DNA of 6,821 nucleotides from Thermoplasmata archaeon (GTDB taxonomy: Archaea > Thermoplasmatota > E2 > DHVEG-1). The notes beneath the pieces are model-generated. The model saw nothing but the letters and a program-made list of their open reading frames with translations. It searched no databases and was not told the origin of the DNA. This document shows, one piece after another, positions 1 through 6,095 of the stretch (positions are counted from its first letter, which is position 1; each line of letters opens with the position of its first letter). The translations under genes were made by a program, and so were the position numbers. The stretch lies in assembly GCA_030641605.1 (NCBI GenBank), contig DAOWHD010000077.1, forward strand, positions 1 through 6,821, read 5' to 3'.

Positions 1-1090
1 ACTTCATACGGAGAGAGGCCCTGCAAAAGGAAGCATTCTAGAAGTAAAAGAAGAAGTTGGCCTTGGCACAACAATCGATACTATCATTTACAGTGGGACA
101 ATAAAAAACGATGATAAAATTGCAATCGGTACAAAAGGTGAGCCCATCGTAACAAGCATAAAGGCCCTTCTTAAACCCAAACCGCTTGATGAAATACGTG
201 ATCCAAGAGAGCGCTTTGATAACGTAAAAGAGGTGCATGCTGCAAGTGGAATAAAAATCTCCTCACCAGATTTAGAAAACGTTATCCCCGGTGCACCTCT
301 ACGGGTAGTACAAGATAATCTTGAAGAAATCATTGATGAAATAAAGAGTCAAACAAAGATAGACATAGAGTTAGACGAACAAGGGATCATTATTAAAGCC
401 GATACAATAGGATCACTGGAGGCGCTAATCAAGGAATCTAGAGACAAAGGCATAGAGATAAGAAAAGCAGAGATTGGAAATATTTCAAAAAGAGATATTG
501 TAGAAGCTGATGCTACACTTGATCCGCTCAACAAGCTTATCTTTGCGTTTAATGTAAAATTATTACCTGAAGCAAAAGAAGAGCTAACAAAAACAGACAT
601 CACGGTATTCAATGAAGATGTAATTTATACAATAATGGAAAATTATGATGAATGGATTGAAAGGAAAAAAGCAGAACTTGAAAGAGAAAGAAGAAAAGAT
701 TATATCCATCCTGGCATGATAAAGATTTTACCAGAATATATTTTTAGGGTAAGCCATCCCGCAATTGTTGGTGTGAGAGTAATGGCAGGAAGGGTTAAAA
801 ACGAAATGAAACTGATGAAAGATGACGGGCGTTCGATCGGAAGAATAAAGGGCATCCAGTCGGACAACAAATCAGTAGATGAAGCAATTCAAGGAGAAGA
901 AGTTGCAATATCAATTGATGGCGTGACTGTTGGAAGGCAAATCAAAGGAGGAGATATTCTTTATACCGATATACCGGAAAGCGACGCAAAAAAACTTCGA
1001 GAAATGGATGTTTTAAACATCGACGAAAAAGATGTACTAAATAAAATTTTTGAAATAAAGCGTAAAACTGGGAATTTCTGGGGCATGTGA
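1..1090 (+). CDS. infB: Translation initiation factor aIF5B (IF2-like), C-terminal part, 5' end outside window
   Basis: This is the archaeal IF2/eIF5B homologue, a ribosome-dependent GTPase that promotes subunit joining and initiator tRNA placement. The open frame runs from base 2 with no stop to TGA at 1088-1090, giving 362 visible residues, roughly the C-terminal 60% of a usual ~600-residue protein. The N-terminal GTPase domain lies upstream. Visible residues 1 to ~100 are the domain II barrel (ERGPAKGSILEVKEE, GLGTTID, ALLKPKPLDEIRDPRERF, VIPGAPLRVV). About 115-200 are domain III (GIIIKADTIGSLEALIKE). A charged linker helix follows (DEWIERKKAELERERR), then domain IV from about residue 236 (HPGMIKILPEYIFR, PAIVGVRVMAGRV, GRSIGRIKGIQ), ending in FWGM. 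A GTG at 233 is internal and is not the start, because the homology continues upstream to the window edge. The gene precedes the ATPase operon by 44 bases. That is close enough for read-through, but the functions are unrelated. Confidence 0.96.
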   Translation, partial: LHTERGPAKGSILEVKEEVGLGTTIDTIIYSGTIKNDDKIAIGTKGEPIVTSIKALLKPKPLDEIRDPRERFDNVKEVHAASGIKISSPDLENVIPGAPLRVVQDNLEEIIDEIKSQTKIDIELDEQGIIIKADTIGSLEALIKESRDKGIEIRKAEIGNISKRDIVEADATLDPLNKLIFAFNVKLLPEAKEELTKTDITVFNEDVIYTIMENYDEWIERKKAELERERRKDYIHPGMIKILPEYIFRVSHPAIVGVRVMAGRVKNEMKLMKDDGRSIGRIKGIQSDNKSVDEAIQGEEVAISIDGVTVGRQIKGGDILYTDIPESDAKKLREMDVLNIDEKDVLNKIFEIKRKTGNFWGM

Positions 1091-1095
1091 ACTAG

Positions 1096-1111
1096 CAAAA
1101 ACCCTAATAAA
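1096..1111 (+). promoter_or_regulatory. Candidate BRE/TATA promoter for the ATPase operon
   Basis: The spacer between infB and the H gene contains an A-rich BRE-like run (CAAAAACC, 1096-1103) followed by a TATA-like octamer (CTAATAAA, 1104-1111). With the usual archaeal distance of about 25 bases from the TATA centre, transcription would begin near 1132-1134, practically at the ATG at 1135. That would give a leaderless mRNA. The match is imperfect, and the presence of a Shine-Dalgarno at 1126-1132 argues that at least some transcripts start further upstream. Confidence 0.3.
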
Positions 1112-1115
1112 CATC

Positions 1116-1120
1116 TTTTT
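1116..1120 (+). terminator. Possible T-run terminator after infB
   Basis: Five consecutive Ts (ATCTTTTTAAT) lie 26 bases after the infB stop, with no hairpin before them. Archaeal transcription often ends at short T-runs on the coding strand without a stem. A run of five is weak and could be chance in AT-rich DNA. Confidence 0.25.
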
Positions 1121-1125
1121 AATAC

Positions 1126-1132
1126 AGGTGAT
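1126..1132 (+). promoter_or_regulatory. Shine-Dalgarno of the H gene
   Basis: AGGTGAT is a seven-base match to the complement of the archaeal 16S rRNA 3' end (GGAGGTGAT). It ends only two bases before the ATG at 1135. Because this motif is the distal part of the full sequence, the effective register is still reasonable. It supports 1135 as the start. Confidence 0.65.
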
Positions 1133-1134
1133 AA

Positions 1135-1452
1135 ATGGCATCAGAAGGCATCAAAAACATTAAGAAGGCGGAAGAGACGGCAAACCAAGCCATAGAAAAC
1201 GCTAAAAGGGATGCTGAAAAACTTATCAATGATGCAGAAAAGGAAGGAGAAAGGGAAAGAGAAAAAATCTTAAAAGCTGCCAAGAAAGAAATTGAAAGAC
1301 TTCATAAAAAAGCAGAAGAAACAGCAAAAAAGGAGATACAGAAAATCAAAGATGCTGGTAAAAAAGAGATTTCTAAAGTAAAAGACGCATCAGATAAAAA
1401 CATTTCAAGAGCCGTAGACCTAATTATAACGGGGATTGAAAAGGGGGAATAA
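1135..1452 (+). CDS. ahaH: A-type ATP synthase subunit H (peripheral stalk)
   Basis: Subunit H pairs with subunit E as a right-handed coiled coil to form the peripheral stalks that hold A3B3 static against the membrane subunit I. The 105 residues match the usual family length of about 100-110. The protein is almost wholly helical and very rich in Lys, Glu and Ala, with repeating AEETAxxAIxxAKxxAEK-type spacing over residues ~12-95. No membrane segment is visible. The short C-terminal tail (RAVDLIITGIEKG) is the more hydrophobic end that in the family contacts the head region. It is the first gene of the operon, as in the Methanosarcina aha cluster, and lies 20 bases before the I-gene ATG. The low-complexity sequence alone would be weak evidence; operon position makes the call firm. 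Confidence 0.88.
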   Translation: MASEGIKNIKKAEETANQAIENAKRDAEKLINDAEKEGEREREKILKAAKKEIERLHKKAEETAKKEIQKIKDAGKKEISKVKDASDKNISRAVDLIITGIEKGE

Positions 1453-1454
1453 CC

Positions 1455-1472
1455 ATATTATTTCCGGCTCCA
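1455..1472 (+). other. Probable N-terminal extension of subunit I read from a non-standard start (ATA at 1455)
   Basis: In the I frame, the codons upstream of ATG 1473 read I-L-F-P-A-P before MKKVSLVV. Many archaeal I subunits begin with a short Met-hydrophobic-x-Pro leader just before an MKKV-like strand, so these six codons look like real coding sequence. No ATG, GTG or TTG is present between the in-frame TGA at 1437-1439 and 1473. The purine-rich GGGGGA at 1443-1448 lies six bases before ATA 1455, a good Shine-Dalgarno distance, whereas nothing similar precedes 1473. Confidence 0.4.
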
Positions 1473-3461
1473 ATGAAAAAGGTTTCACTGGTTGTTCATC
1501 AGAACTATGTAGAAGATGTTATAAAAAAGCTCCATGAAGCAGGCTTAATGGAGATAATTGACATTGCAAGATATGAGCCAAAAATATTAAAAGATACCGA
1601 AAAAGCATCAATGCAGCCTGATGCTGGATTATGCGCAAATTATGAATTGAGATTAACTCGATTAATAGATATTTTAAAAAGCATTATGCCCAAACCCAGC
1701 GGTATAAAAGCTATGCTTCATCCCAAATTGCCGGAAATAAAAACGGTTGAAGATTGTTCTTTAGACGAAATTTATTCTCACGTTGAAGGAACGCTTGGGG
1801 ATATAGAAAAAAAGATACTTGATGACGAGAAAGGGATACAGGAAATTGACGAGAAAATAGAGCATATATCAACTGATATCGAGTCACTAATCTATCTAAA
1901 AGATTTCGACATGAATGTCTCAGACATTGGTACGTCAGATTATGTCATTGTTAAAGCCGGCAAAACATCTGACCTCTCAGCATTAAACACTGAGATAAAT
2001 AAACTGGATAAGGCAACCATTTACTCCAAACAGTTTGGAAAAGGCAAACAAATTAAATGGAGTGTTCTCATAGCTGCGCACATCTTAGAAGAAGATAAAA
2101 TTGAAAAGATTTGCAGAGAAAAAATAACAGAGTTTGATCTAGGAGATTTGACAGGTTCACCAGAAAAAGTTTTAAAATCACTAAAAAATGAAAAAAGGAA
2201 TGCTGAAGAGGAAAAAAAACAAATCATTTCGAATTTGCATGTTTCTGCCGAGGAGCAGCTACATGACCTATTGGCCCTCCGCGAACAAATCAAACTTGAA
2301 AGAATTAGAAAAGAAATCCCCAAGAATTTTGCAAAAACCAAGTCTACTTATGTTATAAAAGGTTGGGCCTTAGAAAAGAAGGAAAATGAATTGCAAAAAT
2401 TGGTTTCAAACGTTTCGAAAGATCATGTACTCTGTGATTTTGAAAAACCTTCACCCAATCCTGACAACCCTCCAACATATATGGAAATACCTAAATGGGC
2501 AGGATCGTTTAAAACCCTTCTTGGATTGTTTGCAACTCCAAAGTACAATGAAATAAATCCAACCATCATAATGGGCATCTTCTTCATATTGTTTTTTGGT
2601 ATTATGCTTGGCGATGCTGGCTATGGCATTGTAATTCTTTTGTTATCGCTCTTTGGATATGCCAAGTTTTCAAGATACAGTCCAATAATCAAAAATTGGT
2701 CATTCATGGGCATATGGCTTGGTCTTACAACCATAGCTATAGGCATCCTGACAAATGGTTTCTTTGGGGATTTTATTCCTCGCTTCATTTATGGCAATCC
2801 TGAAATGCCCATATACAGCACAACGGTAGCAGGAATAAACCTGCCTGTTGAACCTCTAAATGATCCCTTAACAATTCTTACAGTTGCACTTATTTGTGGC
2901 ATCATTCATTTAAATGTTGGTATTATGCTTGGCATCTATCAATCCTATAAAAGAAAAGAGTATAAGTCAATGCTTACCGAGCGATTCTGCTGGATTCCTC
3001 TGCAACTTGGTGGTGGCTTACTTGTTGGATATTTCATACTTGACTGGCAAATTTCAGACACCTTATTTTACGCATCAGGAGCAATGGTACTGATAGGACT
3101 TATTCTGTTATTCATCAGTTCTGGCCCAATAGGATTTTTTGATATAACTGGCTATGTCGGCGACTGGCTTTCATATGCGCGTTTGCTGGCTCTTGGTCTT
3201 GCTACTGCAGGAATGGCCCTTGCCTTCAATGTTGTAGCAGAACTTCTCCCAAATGTAGTTCCAGTTGTAGGAATAATACTTATGCCAATAATACTTATAT
3301 TTGCCCACATTGCAAACTTAGGAATTCAGGCTCTGGGAGCAGGCGTTCATTCATTAAGACTCCAATACGTTGAATTTTTCAACAGATTCTATGAGGGGGG
3401 TGGGCAGGAGTTTGCCCCATTTAGAATTAAGAGAAAATATACAAAAATGAAGGAGAGATAA
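1473..3461 (+). CDS. ahaI: A-type ATP synthase subunit I (membrane stator, a-subunit homologue)
   Basis: Subunit I supplies the two ion half-channels beside the K ring and anchors the peripheral stalks. From ATG 1473 the protein is 662 residues, within the family's usual 620-680. Residues 1 to ~345 are a soluble, charged, coiled-coil arm facing the cytoplasm. From about residue 364 there are roughly eight membrane segments. Family motifs are present: GDAGYG (380-385), NGFFGD, GIIHLNVG, SYARLLALGLA and HSLRLQYVEFF. R570 (in SYAR) and R629 (in HSLRL) align with the two conserved arginines of eukaryotic Vo a-subunits, the first being the essential channel arginine. The ATG has no clear Shine-Dalgarno, and the true start may be upstream (see 1455-1472). 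Its stop (3459-3461) is followed after one base by the K start. Confidence 0.96.
   Translation: MKKVSLVVHQNYVEDVIKKLHEAGLMEIIDIARYEPKILKDTEKASMQPDAGLCANYELRLTRLIDILKSIMPKPSGIKAMLHPKLPEIKTVEDCSLDEIYSHVEGTLGDIEKKILDDEKGIQEIDEKIEHISTDIESLIYLKDFDMNVSDIGTSDYVIVKAGKTSDLSALNTEINKLDKATIYSKQFGKGKQIKWSVLIAAHILEEDKIEKICREKITEFDLGDLTGSPEKVLKSLKNEKRNAEEEKKQIISNLHVSAEEQLHDLLALREQIKLERIRKEIPKNFAKTKSTYVIKGWALEKKENELQKLVSNVSKDHVLCDFEKPSPNPDNPPTYMEIPKWAGSFKTLLGLFATPKYNEINPTIIMGIFFILFFGIMLGDAGYGIVILLLSLFGYAKFSRYSPIIKNWSFMGIWLGLTTIAIGILTNGFFGDFIPRFIYGNPEMPIYSTTVAGINLPVEPLNDPLTILTVALICGIIHLNVGIMLGIYQSYKRKEYKSMLTERFCWIPLQLGGGLLVGYFILDWQISDTLFYASGAMVLIGLILLFISSGPIGFFDITGYVGDWLSYARLLALGLATAGMALAFNVVAELLPNVVPVVGIILMPIILIFAHIANLGIQALGAGVHSLRLQYVEFFNRFYEGGGQEFAPFRIKRKYTKMKER
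2596..2933 (+). repeat. 17-base direct repeat within the I gene (2596-2612 and 2917-2933)
   Basis: TTGGTATTATGCTTGGC occurs twice, perfectly and in the same reading frame, 321 bases apart. Both copies encode G-I-M-L-G inside membrane helices (residues 376-380 and 483-487). The flanks do not match, so this looks like similar helix-packing motifs with shared codon choice rather than a mobile or regulatory repeat. Confidence 0.55.
3452..3455 (+). promoter_or_regulatory. Shine-Dalgarno of the K gene inside the end of I
   Basis: GGAG lies seven bases before ATG 3463 and overlaps the last codons of I. It fixes the first ATG as the start and so includes the N-terminal leader of K in the product, rather than the later in-frame ATGs at residues 10 and 17. 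Confidence 0.75.
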
Positions 3462-3462
3462 T

Positions 3463-4047
3463 ATGATAAAAAAGAGAAAAGCAGCAATAATGGTACTGTT
3501 CCTTGCAGTAATGTTTTTACTTTCTGCAGTGGTATCAAGTGCCCAAGAAGAAGGGATCGCTAAAAGTGAAAGCGATCAAAACAAAACATTGGTAATATTG
3601 GGCTGTGCTCTTGCCATAGGCATCACAGGAATTTCATCCGCTATCGGACTTGCACTTGCAGGTTCATCAGCAATAGCAGTGACTGCAGAAAAACCAAATC
3701 TTTTTGGTAAATGTCTTGTTCTCCAAGTACTTCCTATGACGCAATCAGTATATGGACTGCTTATAGCCATATTACTTATGATGGGTGCAGGTCTACTTGG
3801 CGGTAGTGAAGAAGTAACTGTGAGTTCCCTTGCAGGCATAGGCTCAATTTGGATTGGTTTGGCAGTTGGACTTACAGGAATATCCGCTATAAATCAAGGT
3901 ATGGTCGCATCTTCGTCCATTAGTGCAGTAGGTAGAAACCCAGATGTTGCAGCAAGAGGTATTATATTTACAGTTATGCCTGAAACAATTGCTATCTTTG
4001 GGCTTCTTGTTGGAATACTTCTGATGACAGGATTAGGCTTATTGTAA
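3463..4047 (+). CDS. ahaK: A-type ATP synthase subunit K, duplicated two-hairpin proteolipid with leader
   Basis: K forms the membrane ring that turns as ions bind and leave. The 194 residues hold a hydrophobic leader (KKRK, then ~7-24, with a possible cleavage site after SSA27) and two fused c-type hairpins (~43-112 and ~123-194), with cytoplasmic loops around EKPNLFGK and GRNPDVAARG. Only the second hairpin has the ion-binding carboxylate, E174 in MPETIAIFG. The first has Q94 in LPMTQSVYG. L90, T93, Q94, Y97, Q145 and E174 correspond to the Na+ ligand region of Enterococcus hirae NtpK (Leu61, Thr64, Gln65, Tyr68, Gln110, Glu139). Pyrococcus furiosus is known to have a comparable four-helix, one-site K, whereas many methanogens have single hairpins each with a carboxylate. 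The Na+ specificity is inferred from residues. The leader is unusual. It sits between I and E, as in the aha operon. Confidence 0.96.
   Translation: MIKKRKAAIMVLFLAVMFLLSAVVSSAQEEGIAKSESDQNKTLVILGCALAIGITGISSAIGLALAGSSAIAVTAEKPNLFGKCLVLQVLPMTQSVYGLLIAILLMMGAGLLGGSEEVTVSSLAGIGSIWIGLAVGLTGISAINQGMVASSSISAVGRNPDVAARGIIFTVMPETIAIFGLLVGILLMTGLGLL
3469..3543 (+). other. Signal-peptide-like leader of subunit K
   Basis: Residues 3-27 of K show a basic n-region (KKRK), a hydrophobic core (about residues 7-24) and a small-residue c-region (VVSSA) before an acidic, hydrophilic segment (QEEGIAKSESDQNK) and the first ring helix. In known rings of this family the N-terminus faces outside the cell, so a cleaved leader would give the right topology. 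An uncleaved leader would be a fifth membrane helix. Confidence 0.7.
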
Positions 4048-4060
4048 ATGGAAAAGTAAT

Positions 4061-4621
4061 ATGTCTGCAGAAAAGATCATAGAACAAATAAAGAAAGATT
4101 CGCAGAAGGAAATAAAACAGATACTAAAAGAGGCAGAGAAACAATCCACTAAAATTATCAATGCTGTCAAACAAGAAGCAGAACAGGAATCTGAGAAAAT
4201 ACTGTCAAACGGCAAAAGACAAAGCGAACACATAAAGAAAATTCTAATTTCAAAAACAAATCGAGATGTAAAAAGAAAGATAATGAAAGCCCGAGAAAAC
4301 ATCATCGAAGAATGTTTCGAGAAAGCACATCATAAACTTACAGAGCTTAGCGACAATGAATATGAAAAGATTGTATCTCGTTTGATAAACAAAGGAATAA
4401 AGAAAATTGGTGAAGAATGTACGATACTTGCATCAAGAAATATTGACAAAAAGGTAGCGGAGAAACTTAAAGTCAAAGTAACAGGCAAAACAAAGGCAAC
4501 TGGCGGGATAATTATCAAATCAAGTGATGGTAGAATTACATTAGACAACACATTTGAAGGTGTTTTAAAGCGGGAAAAGGACCAAATAAGAATAAAAGTG
4601 GGAAAGCTGCTTTTCTCATAA
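4061..4621 (+). CDS. atpE: A-type ATP synthase subunit E (peripheral stalk)
   Basis: Subunit E forms the peripheral stalk with H, binding the top of A3B3 through its globular C-terminal domain. The protein is 186 residues, typical for the family (~185-200). Residues 1 to ~95 are a long charged helix (EKIIEQIKKDSQKEIKQIL onward). The C-terminal domain carries the family signature: TGGIIIKSSDGRITLDNTF (near 145-165), then a final helix EGVLKREKDQIRIKVGKLLF. The gene starts 13 bases after the K stop. Its Shine-Dalgarno is poor (GGAAAAG at most), so translation may depend on ribosomes finishing K. An ATG directly after the K stop (4048) is in another frame and hits TAA after three codons. The stop is 17 bases before the C start. 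Confidence 0.95.
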   Translation: MSAEKIIEQIKKDSQKEIKQILKEAEKQSTKIINAVKQEAEQESEKILSNGKRQSEHIKKILISKTNRDVKRKIMKARENIIEECFEKAHHKLTELSDNEYEKIVSRLINKGIKKIGEECTILASRNIDKKVAEKLKVKVTGKTKATGGIIIKSSDGRITLDNTFEGVLKREKDQIRIKVGKLLFS

Positions 4622-4625
4622 AAAC

Positions 4626-4629
4626 GGAG
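4626..4629 (+). promoter_or_regulatory. Shine-Dalgarno supporting the TTG start of C
   Basis: GGAG lies nine bases before TTG 4639. No ATG or GTG lies nearby in frame with comparable support: the next candidate, GTG 4702, has no Shine-Dalgarno and would cut the hydrophobic segment in half. This makes the N-terminal membrane segment of C very probably translated. Confidence 0.65.
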
Positions 4630-4638
4630 TAGATATAT

Positions 4639-5760
4639 TTGCTTGATCTAATCCTTGACCCATATAGTTATCCATTCTGGATTCTTATAATTGCTATATT
4701 AGTGGGAGCCATAGCAATCATCTCTCGCCCTTTTTCCACCTATGTAAAATTTGTTTATCCCAATGCCAAATTTGAGGCTATTGGAAATCCATTTATTGGA
4801 GATAAAGAACTTAATCGCTTGTTAGATAGTAAGGATTTATCTGAATTCACGGAATCATTAAACGCCTTGAAGGACTATAAAGTAGGAGGCAATAGTTCTA
4901 GAAGTATACAACAATCTCTGGATAACTCTTTCATTCAAACTATAAAGTTAATGCAAAAGGACAGCTCTAGAAAAATGAACGAATTCTATAAAACATATCT
5001 TGAAAAAATGGATGTACATTTGGTTAAAAGTGAGCTAAAAAACAAATTAAATGGTAGGGAAATCAAGGAGGAAACTGTTGACCAAGCAATCTTATCAGAT
5101 ACGAAAAAATTATTACAAAAACTCGCCGAAGCTGAAGATGAAAAGATTTTGGGGATATTAAAAAACTATGGATTTGGAGAGGAAGTGATCAATGCGATTT
5201 CAGATGGTGAAAACCATTTTTTAATCTTAGACACTGCAATTGATAGATATATTATTAACAAATTCAAGCAGGTAAAAGTCCCATATGCATGTGAGCAGGG
5301 AAAACAAAAATTTGTTAAAAGAATGACTGACATAAACAACATCAAAAGCATTCTAAGAGCGAAGCAACTCTCATATGATGAAAAAACCTGCATGAATTTG
5401 TTTTTAGGAGATGGGCAAGAAATATCATCCTGGAAATATAAAGAAATGGCACAGACAGATCAAGTTTCGCAAGTAATTTCAAATCTCGAAGGCACTTCAT
5501 ATTTTGATATCTTAAAAGATTCGATAGAGGAATACAACAAAGAAGGATCTGTGCAAGTATTAGAAAATTCACTTGATAGCCTTTATTTGAAACTTATGAA
5601 GGACATCTCCATACAAAATTACGTTAGCATTGGACCTACCATTAGATTCCTTGTTTCGAAGGAATTTGAAATAATGAACCTGAAAATAATTGCAAAAGGC
5701 ATAGAAGAAAACATCCAATTAGACATCGTCAAAAACCTTCTGATTAAGGAGGCGAACTAA
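4639..5760 (+). CDS. atpC: A-type ATP synthase subunit C with N-terminal membrane segment
   Basis: Subunit C (homologue of V-ATPase subunit d) is the funnel-shaped adaptor sitting on the K ring and gripping the central D/F shaft. The protein is 373 residues from TTG 4639, in the family's range of ~330-390. Residues ~13-28 are strongly hydrophobic (WILIIAILVGAIAIIS), preceded by acidic residues D3 and D7 and followed by R30 and K37, which predicts the N-terminus outside and the body in the cytoplasm. Next comes a diverged version of the usual Y-x-N-A-R family start (FVYPNAKFEAIGNPF, 38-52), then ELNRLLDSKDLSEFTESL. The rest is helical and charged, with three-fold repeated helical bundles expected for the family. 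The classical soluble C proteins (Thermus, Methanosarcina) lack such a segment; some class I methanogen homologues may have one (from memory). The stop overlaps the F start by one base (TAATG). Confidence 0.92.
   Translation: MLDLILDPYSYPFWILIIAILVGAIAIISRPFSTYVKFVYPNAKFEAIGNPFIGDKELNRLLDSKDLSEFTESLNALKDYKVGGNSSRSIQQSLDNSFIQTIKLMQKDSSRKMNEFYKTYLEKMDVHLVKSELKNKLNGREIKEETVDQAILSDTKKLLQKLAEAEDEKILGILKNYGFGEEVINAISDGENHFLILDTAIDRYIINKFKQVKVPYACEQGKQKFVKRMTDINNIKSILRAKQLSYDEKTCMNLFLGDGQEISSWKYKEMAQTDQVSQVISNLEGTSYFDILKDSIEEYNKEGSVQVLENSLDSLYLKLMKDISIQNYVSIGPTIRFLVSKEFEIMNLKIIAKGIEENIQLDIVKNLLIKEAN
5746..5752 (+). promoter_or_regulatory. Strong Shine-Dalgarno of the F gene
   Basis: AAGGAGG lies within the last codons of C, seven bases before the overlapping TAATG. 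It is the strongest internal ribosome site in the operon and gives F its own initiation in addition to coupling with C. Confidence 0.75.
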
Positions 5761-6077
5761 TGAAACTAGTGGGCATCTGTGACAAGGATACAGCAGCAGG
5801 TCTGCGGCTTGCTGGAGTGAAAGATCTGCACATTCCTAGTGAGAATGCAGTGAAAATTTGGAACCAAATATCGGATAGAAATGATGTTGGCGTTGTTTTT
5901 ATTACTGAGAAAATTGCTGAGGACATAGGCAAAAGATTAAACGATTATAGGGTAATAAATATCCTTCCCATTATTGTAGAGATACCAGATAAAAATGGAC
6001 GTAGAAAAGATCATGTGGATTATGTTTCACATTTAATAAAAAAAGCAGTTGGAGTTGAAATTAGTAAAGAAAGGTAG
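5760..6077 (+). CDS. atpF: A-type ATP synthase subunit F (central stalk)
   Basis: Subunit F binds the coiled-coil shaft subunit D and is part of the rotating central stalk. The 105 residues match the family length (~98-110) and its Rossmann-like fold. A first strand and loop KLVGICDKDTAAGLRLAGVKD carries the conserved DKD-T-G-RLAG pattern (residues 8-19). NDVGVVFITEKIAEDI (about 41-56) and LPIIVEIPDKNG (about 68-80) follow, and a C-terminal helix ends the protein. The start ATG shares its A with the stop of C, and 18 bases separate its stop from the A gene. The placement between C and A is exactly that of the Methanosarcina operon. Confidence 0.95.
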   Translation: MKLVGICDKDTAAGLRLAGVKDLHIPSENAVKIWNQISDRNDVGVVFITEKIAEDIGKRLNDYRVINILPIIVEIPDKNGRRKDHVDYVSHLIKKAVGVEISKER

Positions 6078-6081
6078 ATTT

Positions 6082-6087
6082 GGAGGT
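6082..6087 (+). promoter_or_regulatory. Shine-Dalgarno of the A gene
   Basis: GGAGGT lies eight bases before ATG 6096, in the F-A spacer. It is a near-perfect match, in keeping with a subunit needed in three copies per enzyme. Confidence 0.75.
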
Positions 6088-6095
6088 TATAACAG

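Noticed and set aside
233..235. GTG as the start of a short infB-like gene
   Set aside because: The domain II homology continues in frame upstream to the first base of the window, so this is an internal valine codon.
88..333. Minus-strand open frames through infB and elsewhere (for example 88-333, 349-612, 2021-2341, 4039-4305, 6395-6652)
   Set aside because: All lie antisense to well-supported conserved genes, have no coherent protein features or ribosome sites, and mirror the codon bias of the plus-strand genes.
3432..3441. TATA-like AAATATAC near the end of I, a possible extra promoter for K
   Set aside because: K is needed in more copies, so the idea is attractive, but the box lies in AT-rich coding sequence, lacks a convincing BRE, and would start transcription on or after the K Shine-Dalgarno.
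4048..4059. ATG directly after the K stop, reading M-E-K-stop
   Set aside because: A three-codon frame out of register with E; expected by chance. I see no reason to treat it as a leader peptide.
4702..4704. GTG as an alternative start for subunit C, which would shorten the membrane segment
   Set aside because: No Shine-Dalgarno precedes it and it falls in the middle of the hydrophobic stretch; TTG 4639 has GGAG at nine bases.
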